Shown here piece after piece: positions 33,605 through 42,057 of a stretch of 42,057 nt of DNA. The stretch is taken from positions 1 to 42,057 of the forward strand of contig JAFGCW010000095.1 of assembly GCA_016932435.1 (NCBI GenBank), in the 5' to 3' direction. The stretch comes from Dehalococcoidales bacterium (GTDB lineage: Bacteria; Chloroflexota; Dehalococcoidia; Dehalococcoidales; UBA2162). Numbering within the stretch: position 1 is the stretch's first letter; the number at the start of each line of letters is the position of its first letter. The translations under genes and the position numbers were made by a program. Below the pieces are notes generated by a model that did not search any database, was not told the origin of the DNA, and saw only the letters and a program-made list of their open reading frames with translations.

Positions 33605-34738
33605 GGAAACCTCTGAAAAAGCCCTTACTGTCTGGTACTTGAAGGATTCTTACCTTTTAAATCAGATTTTCAGGGACTTTTTCATTATTTCCTGCTTGTT
33701 TTTCCTTACTTTTTACCTCTTTTCAGGTCTATTTTCGGTCATTTTTCCCTTTCAGGCACACTACCCCGTTCCCATCTGCAACTCTTTCCTCACCAGATAC
33801 AGATTAGCCAGTGTAAACAGACTGAAGACCTGCACCGCATTCTTGTATAACCCCAAACGAATGTTCCCCTTTTGCACGTACCTTCCCATGCCGGTGATTA
33901 TACTCTTTGTCTTCTTCGCTAAGCTGTCTCCATCTATATGCTTTCCTCTTGACACACCATTCGATTCCTCTGGCTTCACACTCCTTCTGCCTGTCTTCTC
34001 CGGAATAGGCCTTATCTCCGTACACGGCCTTCTCTTCTCCGTGTAATAATTCACCCATTACCTTCGAATCATGTACCGAAGCATCCGTCACAACCACGCT
34101 GTGTACCAGCCCTTTCCCGGTATCGGTGCCCACATGCGCTTTCATCCCGAAATACCACTGGTTCCCCTTCTTCGTCTGTTTCATCTCTTTATCACGGGTA
34201 TTGTCCCTGTTTTTCGTCGAGGATGGGGCATTCACTATCGTGGCATCGACTATCGTCCCTTCCCGTACCATTACCCCTTTATCGATTAGATACCGCCGTG
34301 TCTGTTCAAATAACTTTTCTGTCAGTTTGTGCTTCTCCAACAGGTGTCGAAAGTGTAATATCGTCGTTTCGTCAGGGACGGCATCCGTATGAAGATCAAT
34401 CCCGGCAAACCGTCTCATCGACTCGATATCGTACAACGCATCCTCCATCGCCGGGTCTGATAGTCCGTACCATTGTTGAAGAAAGTATATCCTCAACATC
34501 ATCTCCAGCTCCATCGGCTTTCGTCCGTTCCCGGGTTTCGGATAATGCGGTTTTATTACCTTCAGCATGCTTCCCCATGGTATCACTCTGTCCATCTCCT
34601 CAAGAAACTGCTCCCGACGGGTTTTCTTTTTCTTCTGTTCATAGACCAGACCGGCAAAGAATAACGACTTCATCTGCTGCCCCTTACAAGATTCGATATC
34701 ACTATTATCTCATATCAGCAGACTTATTCAGAGTTTCC
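33605..34738 (-). mobile_element. IS5-family insertion sequence, inactivated
   Basis: The ends are imperfect inverted repeats: GGAAACCTCTGAAAAAGCC from 33605 and, reading inward from 34738 on the other strand, GGAAACTCTGAATAAGTC. The ~1.13 kb length and single DDE transposase suit the IS5 family. Flanks are TCTA on the left and TTAG on the right, with no exact target duplication. The transposase is frameshifted (separate entry). Confidence 0.75.
33761..34673 (-). pseudogene. IS5-family transposase, frameshifted near the C-terminus
   Basis: From ATG 34673 the frame gives an IS5-type DDE transposase: RKPMELEMMLRIYFLQQWYGLSD, DETTILHFRHLLEKH, IVDATIVNAPSST (first Asp), YGDKAYSGEDR (second Asp) and RAKGEHSFGVI (Glu). 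After GVI it runs out of frame to a stop at about 33804. The expected C-terminus, LYKNAVQVFSLFTLANLYLVRKEL, is present in another frame directly after and ends at 33761. The usual KRQFGY...VRYRG segment between them is missing. I read this as an internal deletion of roughly 40 bp that shifted the frame. The element is thus probably immobile unless helped in trans. Confidence 0.85.
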
Positions 34739-34871
34739 TTAGATATGCCTATTACCTGAATCAACAAATGTTGAGCGTGGTTCGACCCTAATCCATGGCA
34801 TTTTGTCATCAGGATGCAAATAATATCGTCATTGATTACATCCAGTAACGATTCTTCGCAAAATAGTACTC

Positions 34872-36172
34872 TTAGTAAGTAGCATACTCCTTGAGTTTTT
34901 TAACCATCTCTTTTTGTTCGTCAGCAGAAGTATTATGGGACAGTGCGACCATAAGCATTATGCCACCACCTTTGCCGCATTTCTCAATCAGGTCCTTGTA
35001 ATAGGCCAGGGCTTCATCTGGAGTAGAGTACCGTAAAGACTTGGGAACGTTGCCAATGATACAGGTATGTCCACCAAGGATTTCTTTTGCTTGAACCACA
35101 TCCATATGTTCTACGGAGGTAACTGCTTTTCCTTTTGGCAGTTTGAGCATACATTCAAGTCTGTCTCCGAAATGGGCTTCGAAGACGGGGTTTGGGACAT
35201 AGCCCAGGTCAATGGAAACCAGCATCGATTTCTTGAGAGTCGGCCAATAGAACGTATTAAAATGCTTCTTAGACATGAATGACTTATCTCCACGCCACAA
35301 CGGTATGAATACTCTCTTCGGGTTGCCCGGAGTACTGGGATTGGCAGGGAATGCTCTGGCTATATTCATTTCGAGAATCACCTCACAAGCTTTTATCACG
35401 TTATTGGGCTGCCGGTATATATCCAACATTGAACCTTTCATTCCCGTAAAAAGCTGGAAAGGAGATCGAACGGCGCAATCCCAGCACCCCCGCCATGAGA
35501 GAAGGGCGGGAAACCGAGTGAAATCAGGTCTTGCTAGAGATTGCCCATTGCCTCGCGAAGCTTTCTAAGTTCTCTGCCAGCTTTGTCCAAAGTTATGGCA
35601 AGCTTTTTAAATTCCGGATTGGTGAATATTTCGACCATAGCATCAAATCCATGCATCATCATGTTGATTGGAGGTAATTTGGCAAGTGGCGCCATACTAC
35701 CATAAATCCTTGGCAAATGGCGGCGAATTATGAAATCAGAGGGATCCTTTAGAAAGATATCATACTCATCTTCTTTCATCCACTCTCCTTCAACTGCTTG
35801 ATATTCATAATCGGGCGGTAAGGAACCTCCAGGCCATTGTTTGTTTTTGGCATCAAGGAATGAGAGAGTCTCCCCTGAAGTGCTGAAATTCCCGCCTGCC
35901 ATATCCGGTTCAAGATTAAGGACGCCTTTAATTAAGGCCTGTCTCCAGGCTGCAGGCTCGTAATAGGCAGCCGAGTTGGGAAGATTGGAGTGTGCACGGG
36001 GATTACCGAAGATAAAGAGAGGTATCCTGTCTGGCTGTTTCAAGAAGATAGCGTCCCTTATTCTTTTTTCCCTTTCTTCATATAGTTGCTCAGGTGTTTT
36101 GCCTGTCTCCTGTAGTATCTGTTCCCGTAAATCCTGTATTTCCTGGGCTTGTTGCGAACGAATGTCAGCCAT
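34872..36172 (-). pseudogene. URO-D superfamily gene, broken by a stop and a frameshift
   Basis: This is a second copy related to 29171-30475. ATG at 36172 follows GGAG. The first 212 codons match the intact paralogue (YEEREKRIRDAIFLKQPDRIP) up to MGNL, where a TAG stands at 35534-35536, at the place of an Ile. The same frame then continues QDLISLGFPPFS and on to SSFLRE, matching the paralogue. There a one-base loss puts a TGA in frame, and the rest (MKGSMLDIYRQP to the stop at 34872) follows in another frame. Two independent lesions make it a pseudogene, unless both are sequence errors. It lies just beyond the IS zone. Confidence 0.9.
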
Positions 36173-36436
36173 AATTCTCCGTTCATTAATCAGATAACAG
36201 GTAATATTAATAACCGTATCCGGTTTTTTAAATTATTTACCCATCTACTGGTAGAGTTACCTTGCTGCAATTATTCCCTTGTAATGTCAATATCTTATTC
36301 TATACAGCAGGAACATTTTGGTTACTTTTTCTGGGTTAGTTTTAAAGAATACTTTTACCTTATTTTCAGACAAGTCGGATTCTTCTTCAAATTATGTATC
36401 TTTAGTAAATCATTGGTCATCTAATTCAGATTAAAC

Positions 36437-37552
36437 CTAGTCCGGGACAATAGCTGCTCTTACCACCTTACCCTCCATAGCCTTTTTCATAGCTTCTTCT
36501 GCATCCTCCAGCCGGAATTTATGAGATATTATTTTGTCAAACGGGTATTTATCCAACGTTCTTGCCATAAACTCAAGCACCTGCGGTATTGTCGAGGGCC
36601 CATAATTTGCAGAGCCAATAAGTTTGATGCCTCTATTGATGAATGGTGCCATTCGCAGATTAGTCGAATATGGGCCTACCAAGCCGATTGTTAGATAGGT
36701 TCCCCCCAAGCCAAGCATTTCAATTCCTTCGGGTACAACATCAGGAGCCGAAGCTACTACTTCCATCACCAATTCTGCTCCCCTGCCCTCAGTGAGTTCT
36801 TTGACTCTCTCAATTCTCGCTTCAGGTGTGGGGTATTCATTATGATCGATGATATTATCGGCACCGAAAGACTTGACAAGCTCCAGCCTGTCTGGAAGCT
36901 TATCGATTACTATCACCTTAGCTGCACCAATATCCTTGGCAATAGGAGCAGCATTTAATCCCAGCCCGCCGGCACCCTGAATTACAACTGTAGCTCCAAG
37001 GCGTAACTTCACTTTTTGCAGGCCGTAGGCTACCGTAGAAGCGGCACAATCAACGTAAACAGCCGCCTCGTCAGGGACTGTATCAGGCACTTTATATATC
37101 CACTGGCCTGGACTGACATAGTAATATTCGGCAAAAGCTCCTTTAAAATAAGGATATTCATCGTGATTGAAGTTAGCATGCCTATGTCGGTTAGGGCAAG
37201 GCAGAGCTACGTCGTAAAGGCAGGACGGACATCTTCCACATGGCACGAAGTAACTCCAGACAACACGATCTCCCTCCTTTAGCGGCTGACCTATAAAGTC
37301 AGTCTGAATGTTGGAGCCCAGTTTGTGCACCCGGCCAACAAATTCATGTCCTGGAATCTTTGGATTCTGCTTTTCACCAATCGGGCTACCTATGTCTCCT
37401 TTATACAAGTGAATATCAGAACCGCATATCGAGCTCATTGTGATTTTCGTGACGATTGCATCTGGTTCAGGGTCGGGAACTGGGTACTCTCTAAGCTCCC
37501 AAGGTATACCTGGTTCAAAGCTGACTATCGCCTTGCCCTTTTCGCCTGTCAT
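36437..37552 (-). CDS. Zinc-dependent medium-chain alcohol dehydrogenase
   Basis: This encodes a 371 residue MDR-superfamily dehydrogenase that oxidises an alcohol with NAD(P). ATG at 37552 follows GGGAGGATT. The catalytic zinc site is Cys43 (ICGSDIH) with His69-Glu70 (GHE). The structural zinc ligands are Cys105, Cys108, Cys111 and Cys119 (CGRCPSC...PC). The Rossmann motif VVIQGAGGLGLNA is near residue 190, followed by VIVIDKLPDRLELVKSFGAD; the Asp after the second strand suggests NAD preference. It is separated from the URO-D pseudogene by 264 bp and from the fusion gene by 414 bp, so it is probably its own unit. Some family members act on cyclic hydroxyacyl-CoA esters, but nothing here proves that. 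Confidence 0.93.
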   Translation of the reverse strand: MTGEKGKAIVSFEPGIPWELREYPVPDPEPDAIVTKITMSSICGSDIHLYKGDIGSPIGEKQNPKIPGHEFVGRVHKLGSNIQTDFIGQPLKEGDRVVWSYFVPCGRCPSCLYDVALPCPNRHRHANFNHDEYPYFKGAFAEYYYVSPGQWIYKVPDTVPDEAAVYVDCAASTVAYGLQKVKLRLGATVVIQGAGGLGLNAAPIAKDIGAAKVIVIDKLPDRLELVKSFGADNIIDHNEYPTPEARIERVKELTEGRGAELVMEVVASAPDVVPEGIEMLGLGGTYLTIGLVGPYSTNLRMAPFINRGIKLIGSANYGPSTIPQVLEFMARTLDKYPFDKIISHKFRLEDAEEAMKKAMEGKVVRAAIVPD

Positions 37553-37966
37553 ACTGAATCCTCCCTATTACTTTAGTGACTAATTGGTAAAATTTACATC
37601 AGCGACTTACTGATATTCTAAACCTGAAAATTCAGGCATTCAAGCATCTTATTTGAGAGTTTCTACCTCTTGCATAATAATGTGCCTTTCGGCTAAAAGA
37701 ATTGATGATTATCCATCACTTACAATTAGGTGTGTGTCATATTTTTTCCGCTAGTCAATCTCTGTTCGAAACCAATGTTCGGATATGCCGTCCTATTGGT
37801 TCCCGGTGCAAATGAAATTCTTTTAAGGTATTGAAGATATCTGATATTGCCCACTATGCTAATTTGTATGAGACTGTTTACTGTGGTCTCATTTTCTTTA
37901 CTTTCGTATAACTCCTTTCAGGGATATTGTAAATGTGTATATTCTATTTCGTAGTATTCTAGTCAA
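37553..37966. other. Intergenic region, no gene seen
   Basis: This 414 bp AT-rich stretch lies between two minus-strand genes. It should hold the promoter of the alcohol dehydrogenase gene, but I cannot point to a convincing one. A 7 bp stem (ATGAGAC 37868-37874 / GTCTCAT 37886-37892) followed by TTTC on the plus strand is the only hairpin noted; it may be a weak terminator. Confidence 0.4.
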
Positions 37967-39952
37967 TTAACGACCCTTGAATTCAGGAGAACGTCTATAA
38001 GACATTGATGTTAGCCCATCGTTTAAGTCTTTAGTAAGTGAAATGCTGGCAGAAACTGAACTCTCAATGAATGAACCTGTTCTCTGGTCTCCTTGGGCAC
38101 CATAGTAAAACAAAGCTTTTGCCAATTTTTGTGCCAATGGAGCACCGTTTGCTAACTTATTCGCGATCTCATCCACTTTAGCAACAAATGTATCCGGCTC
38201 TTCTATAAAATTCACCAATCCCCAATGAAGTGCTTTTTCCGCCATAACCGGCTCGCTCAACAGCACCATTTCTCGGGCACGAGTACCTCCTATCAATCTA
38301 ATAAGGCGCTGGGTGCCGCCCCAGCCTGGAGTAAGTCCCAAACTCAATTCGGGAAGGCGCAGTTGAGCTTGGCTACTCATTACTCTAATATCACAAGACA
38401 TGGCAAGTTCAAGACCACCGCCTATGGCAGGCCCGTTAATAGCAGCAATCACTGGCTTGGGAAAAATTTCGATTCGAGTAAATAAATCGTGTCCGTTATT
38501 GCTGAAATTCATAACATCATCCATCTGTCCGGACGCAAACGCGGAGACATCAGCACCACTACAAAAATTCGAGCCTGAGCCAGTTATAATAAGGCATTGT
38601 ACATCAGCCTGTCTTTCAACTACGTTTAAAGCGTTACTAATATCAATTATAAAGTCATAGTTTAAAGCGTTGGCACGGGAAGGCCGATTAAGAATTAGCT
38701 TAGCCACTTTGGTTTCCAGGTTAATATCCAGCTTTACAAACTCATATTCTCCCATTCCATAGGAATAAAAACCTCTACAAGTTTTTCTTCCCAGATTTCC
38801 CTGCTTCACAAGTTCAGTTAATAACTTGCAGCACTTATATCTTTCAACCTTATATGTATCCTCCAGACGGTTCATCTCAGCTACTATTATATCTATTCCA
38901 ACACTGTCTGCCATCCTGAGAATACCCCGGGGATAATTGAGCCCAAGAAGCATAGCTGTGTCTATTTCTTCTCTGGTAGTAGCGCCCATTTCGATCAGTT
39001 TGGCAGCTTCATTGACTCCCGGTGCCAACAATCGAATTGGGTCAAAGTCCACGCCGGCATTCATCGGGATTTCATTGTTATTCTCCTCCGACCATTCGTA
39101 ATACCCTTTTCCCGTCTTTTTTCCATAGTTACCTGAATGGTAGAGTTCTGTTAAGATAGGGGCGGGACCATAGCTTTCACCTAACTGAGAACCAAAATAC
39201 TCCATTACATCATATTGCGTATCTATCGAGCCGCCACCAAGAGTATCCTGAAGTTCCAACATTCCCAAAGGTAACCCCAGCTTGTATTTTACTGCCGAAT
39301 CTATTTCGAAAGCACTCTTACACTCCTTTTGATATAATGCCCAATCGGCCTCGTTAGTCATGGTACAGAATATCCTGTTTGCAACGAAACCGGGAACGTC
39401 TTTCACGTGGACTACAGCCCTGCCCATAGCTGCAGCGATAGTCTCGGCAATTTTAACTGTATCACTGCTCGTATTATCACCATGAACAATTTCCAGTAAT
39501 GTCATCCGGCTGGGAGGATTGAAGAAGTGTGTTCCTATAACCGTATCCGGTTTCTTGGCTGACTTACTAATTTCGGTGATGCTCAATGAAGATGTGTTCG
39601 TCGCAAATACCGCGTGTTCCGGGCATAGTGCGGTAATTTCTTTTATAACGCTCTGTTTTAGTTCCAATATTTCAGGCACCGCTTCGATGATAGCATCGGC
39701 ATTAGCAACCGCATCCTTCAGGTCCAGTATGAAACTGAGTCTGCTCATATAATCCTGTTTTTGTAACTCTGAAAGTCTGCCGCGACTAATCCTATTATCA
39801 TACATGTCTTCTATTGATTTACGGGCGCGTTCTAGGAGTTTATCCTCAATATCTCTAATATTAACCTTGTAGCCCGACTCGGCAGCCAATGCGGCTATTT
39901 GAGCTCCTATATTACCGGCTCCAATAACGGCTATGTTTTTTATCTCTTTCAT
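37967..39952 (-). CDS. 3-hydroxyacyl-CoA dehydrogenase / enoyl-CoA hydratase fusion
   Basis: This 661 residue bifunctional beta-oxidation protein has the dehydrogenase first. Residues 1-390 carry an NAD-binding IAVIGAGNIGAQIA, the NTSSLSITEIS and GTHFFNPP motifs, and two 3HCDH C-terminal segments. From about residue 410 a crotonase domain follows, with FCSGADVSAF (oxyanion hole), GPAIGGGLELA (first Glu) and LPELSLGLTPGWGGTQRL (second Glu). Both hydratase Glu are present, unlike in the crotonase at 12640. This order is the reverse of bacterial FadB and is like that of archaeal crotonyl-CoA hydratase/3-hydroxybutyryl-CoA dehydrogenase fusions. AAGGAG lies upstream of the ATG. It is the last gene after the thiolase and DUF35 genes. 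Confidence 0.95.
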   Translation of the reverse strand: MKEIKNIAVIGAGNIGAQIAALAAESGYKVNIRDIEDKLLERARKSIEDMYDNRISRGRLSELQKQDYMSRLSFILDLKDAVANADAIIEAVPEILELKQSVIKEITALCPEHAVFATNTSSLSITEISKSAKKPDTVIGTHFFNPPSRMTLLEIVHGDNTSSDTVKIAETIAAAMGRAVVHVKDVPGFVANRIFCTMTNEADWALYQKECKSAFEIDSAVKYKLGLPLGMLELQDTLGGGSIDTQYDVMEYFGSQLGESYGPAPILTELYHSGNYGKKTGKGYYEWSEENNNEIPMNAGVDFDPIRLLAPGVNEAAKLIEMGATTREEIDTAMLLGLNYPRGILRMADSVGIDIIVAEMNRLEDTYKVERYKCCKLLTELVKQGNLGRKTCRGFYSYGMGEYEFVKLDINLETKVAKLILNRPSRANALNYDFIIDISNALNVVERQADVQCLIITGSGSNFCSGADVSAFASGQMDDVMNFSNNGHDLFTRIEIFPKPVIAAINGPAIGGGLELAMSCDIRVMSSQAQLRLPELSLGLTPGWGGTQRLIRLIGGTRAREMVLLSEPVMAEKALHWGLVNFIEEPDTFVAKVDEIANKLANGAPLAQKLAKALFYYGAQGDQRTGSFIESSVSASISLTKDLNDGLTSMSYRRSPEFKGR

Positions 39953-40004
39953 AGACTGAACTACTTCTCCTTTCTTTGGACTCTATAATATAATCAAACG
40001 ATTC

Positions 40005-40514
40005 TTATAAAGGTTCAAAGGCGTAATAAACTCTTTCACATATTTTCGTGTCTTTCTTAACCTCTATGGGGTGTGCTGGAATATCAAACACCACGAAACG
40101 TACTTCGTCCCCTTCTTTGAGTTTACCTTCGGGGCAGTTGATGATACGCGCTAGTAGCTGCTTCAGTGGGCTGTTTTCACCGAAATTGAGCCAGGCTATG
40201 ATTAGAGGAGGTTCAAAACCGATCGGTGCTCCAGCTTGCGTTTCTGTGAAAGTAACTACTTTTCCCGTTTGTGGGAGATCAATCCACTCCATTTCTTCTG
40301 ACCAGCATTCTGGACATATGATAACAGGAGGATAAGCAACGTGACCGCATTTTTGGCACTTAGTCGTAGTAAATCTTCCTTCTTTGAGATTATCGTAAAA
40401 CTGATATATTCGGTTGAATTCCTGACATTCCAATGGCCACATGTCCATCTGAGAAATGTATGTGCCGTTTAGTGCTGGAGTTGCTTCTATTTCTACTTTT
40501 TGTATATCCGCCAT
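40005..40514 (-). CDS. DUF35 OB-fold protein with zinc ribbon
   Basis: This encodes a 169 residue protein with an N-terminal rubredoxin-like zinc ribbon, Cys53, Cys56, Cys67 and Cys70 (CQKCGHVAYPPVIICPEC). A C-terminal OB fold follows (GKVVTFTETQAG, LIIAWLNF, GDEVRFVVFDI). DUF35 proteins commonly accompany thiolases, HMG-CoA synthase and MaoC-like hydratases and form complexes that bind acyl-CoA substrates. Here it lies 32 bp after the thiolase gene and 52 bp before the beta-oxidation fusion. ATG at 40514 follows GGAGAG. It is most likely the thiolase partner. Confidence 0.93.
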   Translation of the reverse strand: MADIQKVEIEATPALNGTYISQMDMWPLECQEFNRIYQFYDNLKEGRFTTTKCQKCGHVAYPPVIICPECWSEEMEWIDLPQTGKVVTFTETQAGAPIGFEPPLIIAWLNFGENSPLKQLLARIINCPEGKLKEGDEVRFVVFDIPAHPIEVKKDTKICERVYYAFEPL

Positions 40515-40546
40515 TATTACTCTCCATATCTGATCATTATGAGCGG

Positions 40547-41740
40547 TTAGTTCACCGGTTCAGTTCCGTAGATTATTACCGTATGCTGAGCACAAGCGCC
40601 ACTCAAATTATGAGCAAGGGCAATATTAGCATCTTTAACCTGATTAATAGCCCTTCCCTGTAATTGTTTACACAGTTCGAGCGACTGTCGTGCTCCGGAA
40701 GCACCGAAAGGATGCCCACAGCTCAGAAGGCCACCGTCGGTATTCATAGGACGTTCTCCGCCAATATTAATGGCACCAGATGATACGTAATCACCTCCCT
40801 CACCTTTACCGCAAAATCCGAGTTCTTCAACTTCTATAATTTCCGATATTGAGAAGCAATCGTGAGTCTGGGCTACATCTATATCATTAGGACTGACCTG
40901 AGCGCTCTGGTATGCCACCTCAGCTGCTTTTTTTAGATGAGGCCATTCAGCAAGGGTTTCACCTGGCCAACCAGCTGACATACCGTGAGAAGCGTGCTGA
41001 CCGGAACCACGAACATATACCATCGGTCTGGATGATAGTTCTTTTGCTCTGTCCTCTGAAGCTATGATGACAGCAGAAGCTCCATCAGATAGCGGACAGC
41101 AGTCATAAAGTCCAAACGGATCAGCGATTAGTCTTGCGTTCATTACATCATCCAGGTTGACTTTTCTCGGATAAAAGTGTCCATTGGGATTTGTAGATCC
41201 GTAGTTATAATTTGCTACCGAAACGTGTGCCATCTGTTCCTTCGTTGTTCCATAGCGTTTCATATGCATTTTGGCAACCATGGCAAAAAATGGCGGTGGT
41301 ACTCCGAGGCCCATAGCGGCATCCCAATCGTGATCGTTTACCATTAACTGAGTATAGTTTGTTTCCCACCTCTGAGGTAAATATATTTTTTCGACGCCTG
41401 TTACCAAAACCACTTTGGAGATTCCGCTTTCTACCAGACCTTTAGCAATAATTATGCCCGTATTAGAACCGGCGCACAATGTGTCCACCCTGGTGCATAT
41501 TGATGTTGGTTTTATTCCTAACCTGTGAGCTGCCAAAGGAGCTGTGTTAAGAGCAGAGGAATGCCTACCTCCCATCGTTGTGCAAACAATAAATCCATCA
41601 ATACCTGCAGACTTTAACGCCGGGATATCTTCAAAACAAGCTTTATTCGCTTCAAGAAGCATGTCGAACATGTTTGCCTGTCTGACACCAAATTTACTTA
41701 CTCCCCCACCTATTATTACCGCGTTTTTCTTTTGCGTCAC
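40547..41740 (-). CDS. Thiolase (SCP2-like acetyl-CoA acetyltransferase family)
   Basis: This encodes a 397 residue thiolase-superfamily protein that cleaves or forms 3-ketoacyl-CoA. The nucleophile is Cys89 (DTLCAGSNTG); His in THDCFSISE and in GHPFGASGARQ are further active-site residues. The start is GTG at 41740, 7 nt after GGAGGAG. The sequence style (VIIGGGVSKFGVR at the N-terminus, DGASAVIIASED in the middle) is that of the SCP2/archaeal thiolases that work with a DUF35 partner. It is the first gene of a leftward unit with DUF35 and the dehydrogenase/hydratase fusion, together giving the last three steps of beta-oxidation. Confidence 0.95.
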   Translation of the reverse strand: MTQKKNAVIIGGGVSKFGVRQANMFDMLLEANKACFEDIPALKSAGIDGFIVCTTMGGRHSSALNTAPLAAHRLGIKPTSICTRVDTLCAGSNTGIIIAKGLVESGISKVVLVTGVEKIYLPQRWETNYTQLMVNDHDWDAAMGLGVPPPFFAMVAKMHMKRYGTTKEQMAHVSVANYNYGSTNPNGHFYPRKVNLDDVMNARLIADPFGLYDCCPLSDGASAVIIASEDRAKELSSRPMVYVRGSGQHASHGMSAGWPGETLAEWPHLKKAAEVAYQSAQVSPNDIDVAQTHDCFSISEIIEVEELGFCGKGEGGDYVSSGAINIGGERPMNTDGGLLSCGHPFGASGARQSLELCKQLQGRAINQVKDANIALAHNLSGACAQHTVIIYGTEPVN

Positions 41741-42057
41741 CTCAAATCTCCTCCCGTATTCTTCGATTGTTCTTCTTCATCTTGTATTGCTATACCGCAT
41801 AAGCGTATAAAGCTACCAATCAAGTTCACTCAGGCGGAACTTAATAAGACAAGTTAATGAAGGAGTTCTCCGTTCGATTGTATAGTCACGCTAGCCGTCA
41901 GTATTCACGCTCCCACTCAGTATACATATTCTGATGTCAGACATCGTGAGTTCTACACATCATCCAAAGGTAATATCCCTGTCCAGTTTCGAGGGCAGGA
42001 CTACCGGTCCATTGACTTTCGAGGGCAACAATACGGTCGCATGACCTGGCGCATGTA
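41741..42057. other. Upstream region of thiolase unit, window end
   Basis: This holds the ribosome site and presumably the promoter of the thiolase unit. No gene was seen. The last ~80 bases contain tandem repeats described as a possible IS end. Confidence 0.4.
41980..42057. mobile_element. Possible left end of an IS21-type element, cut by window edge
   Basis: The stretch starts TGTCCAGTTTCGAGGGCA (41980-41997), and the core TTTCGAGGGCA is repeated at 42017-42027, exactly 30 bp on. IS21-family elements start with TGT and carry multiple short direct repeats of this kind at their ends. No transposase is within the window, so the call rests on this pattern alone. Confidence 0.35.

Noticed and set aside
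35534..35536. In-frame TAG in the URO-D copy as a pyrrolysine codon
   Set aside because: The reading frame matches the paralogue on both sides, but a separate frameshift follows within 100 bp, the aligned residue is an ordinary Ile, and no pyrrolysine genes are in the window. Pseudogene is simpler.
1..42057. tRNA, rRNA or CRISPR loci
   Set aside because: None was recognised while reading the intergenic regions; a dedicated tRNA or repeat search was not possible.

Overview
The window looks like a catabolic region of an anaerobic bacterium. It encodes two oxygen-sensitive enzyme types: a glycyl-radical-enzyme (GRE) homologue with its radical-SAM activase, and a tungsten aldehyde:ferredoxin oxidoreductase. 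Around them are eight class III (CaiB/BaiF) CoA-transferases and a beta-oxidation set. The lipoprotein signal peptides, the peptide-type ABC transporters and the expanded CoA-transferase and URO-D families remind me of uncultured Dehalococcoidia (Chloroflexota). That placement is an inference from gene style, not a proven assignment. No rRNA, tRNA or CRISPR array was seen.

Layout. (1) 1-2138, minus: two CoA-transferases, the second cut by the window edge. (2) 2383-4656, plus: a regulated promoter and a solute-binding lipoprotein, then an acyl-CoA dehydrogenase at 4850-6031. (3) 6125-12187, minus: four consecutive CoA-transferases followed by an unrecognised Cys-containing protein. (4) 12335-12579: a small hairpin-rich element resembling a non-autonomous IS200/IS605 relic, then a separate long hairpin. 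(5) 12640-19400, minus: GRE, activase, aldehyde oxidoreductase and an atypical crotonase. (6) 19683-23724: a second solute-binding lipoprotein (minus) divergent from a MarR regulator and a nitronate-monooxygenase-like flavoprotein (plus). (7) 23994-26468, minus: two more CoA-transferases, divergent from (8) 27106-30475, plus: two ABC permeases and a URO-D-like protein. (9) 30956-36172: a scarred zone with three transposase relics, a flavoprotein and a dead URO-D copy. (10) 36437-41740, minus: a zinc alcohol dehydrogenase, a 3-hydroxyacyl-CoA dehydrogenase/enoyl-CoA hydratase fusion, a DUF35 protein and a thiolase. A possible IS21-type end lies at 41980.

How it may work together. The ABC system could import an organic acid or another small molecule. 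CoA-transferases would activate or exchange the CoA esters. Acyl-CoA dehydrogenase, crotonases, the fusion protein and the thiolase would oxidise them. The aldehyde oxidoreductase and alcohol dehydrogenase would handle aldehyde or alcohol intermediates. The substrate cannot be read from the sequence.

Three observations stand out. First, one promoter-operator module with fixed geometry occurs three times, each time between divergent genes and each time pointing at an ABC-transporter gene; the MarR gene sits beside one copy. Second, the GRE homologue has Ser instead of the radical-bearing Gly, although its activase is intact. Third, the CoA-transferases form adjacent pairs of two subfamilies, and in two of the three pairs one partner lacks the catalytic Asp.
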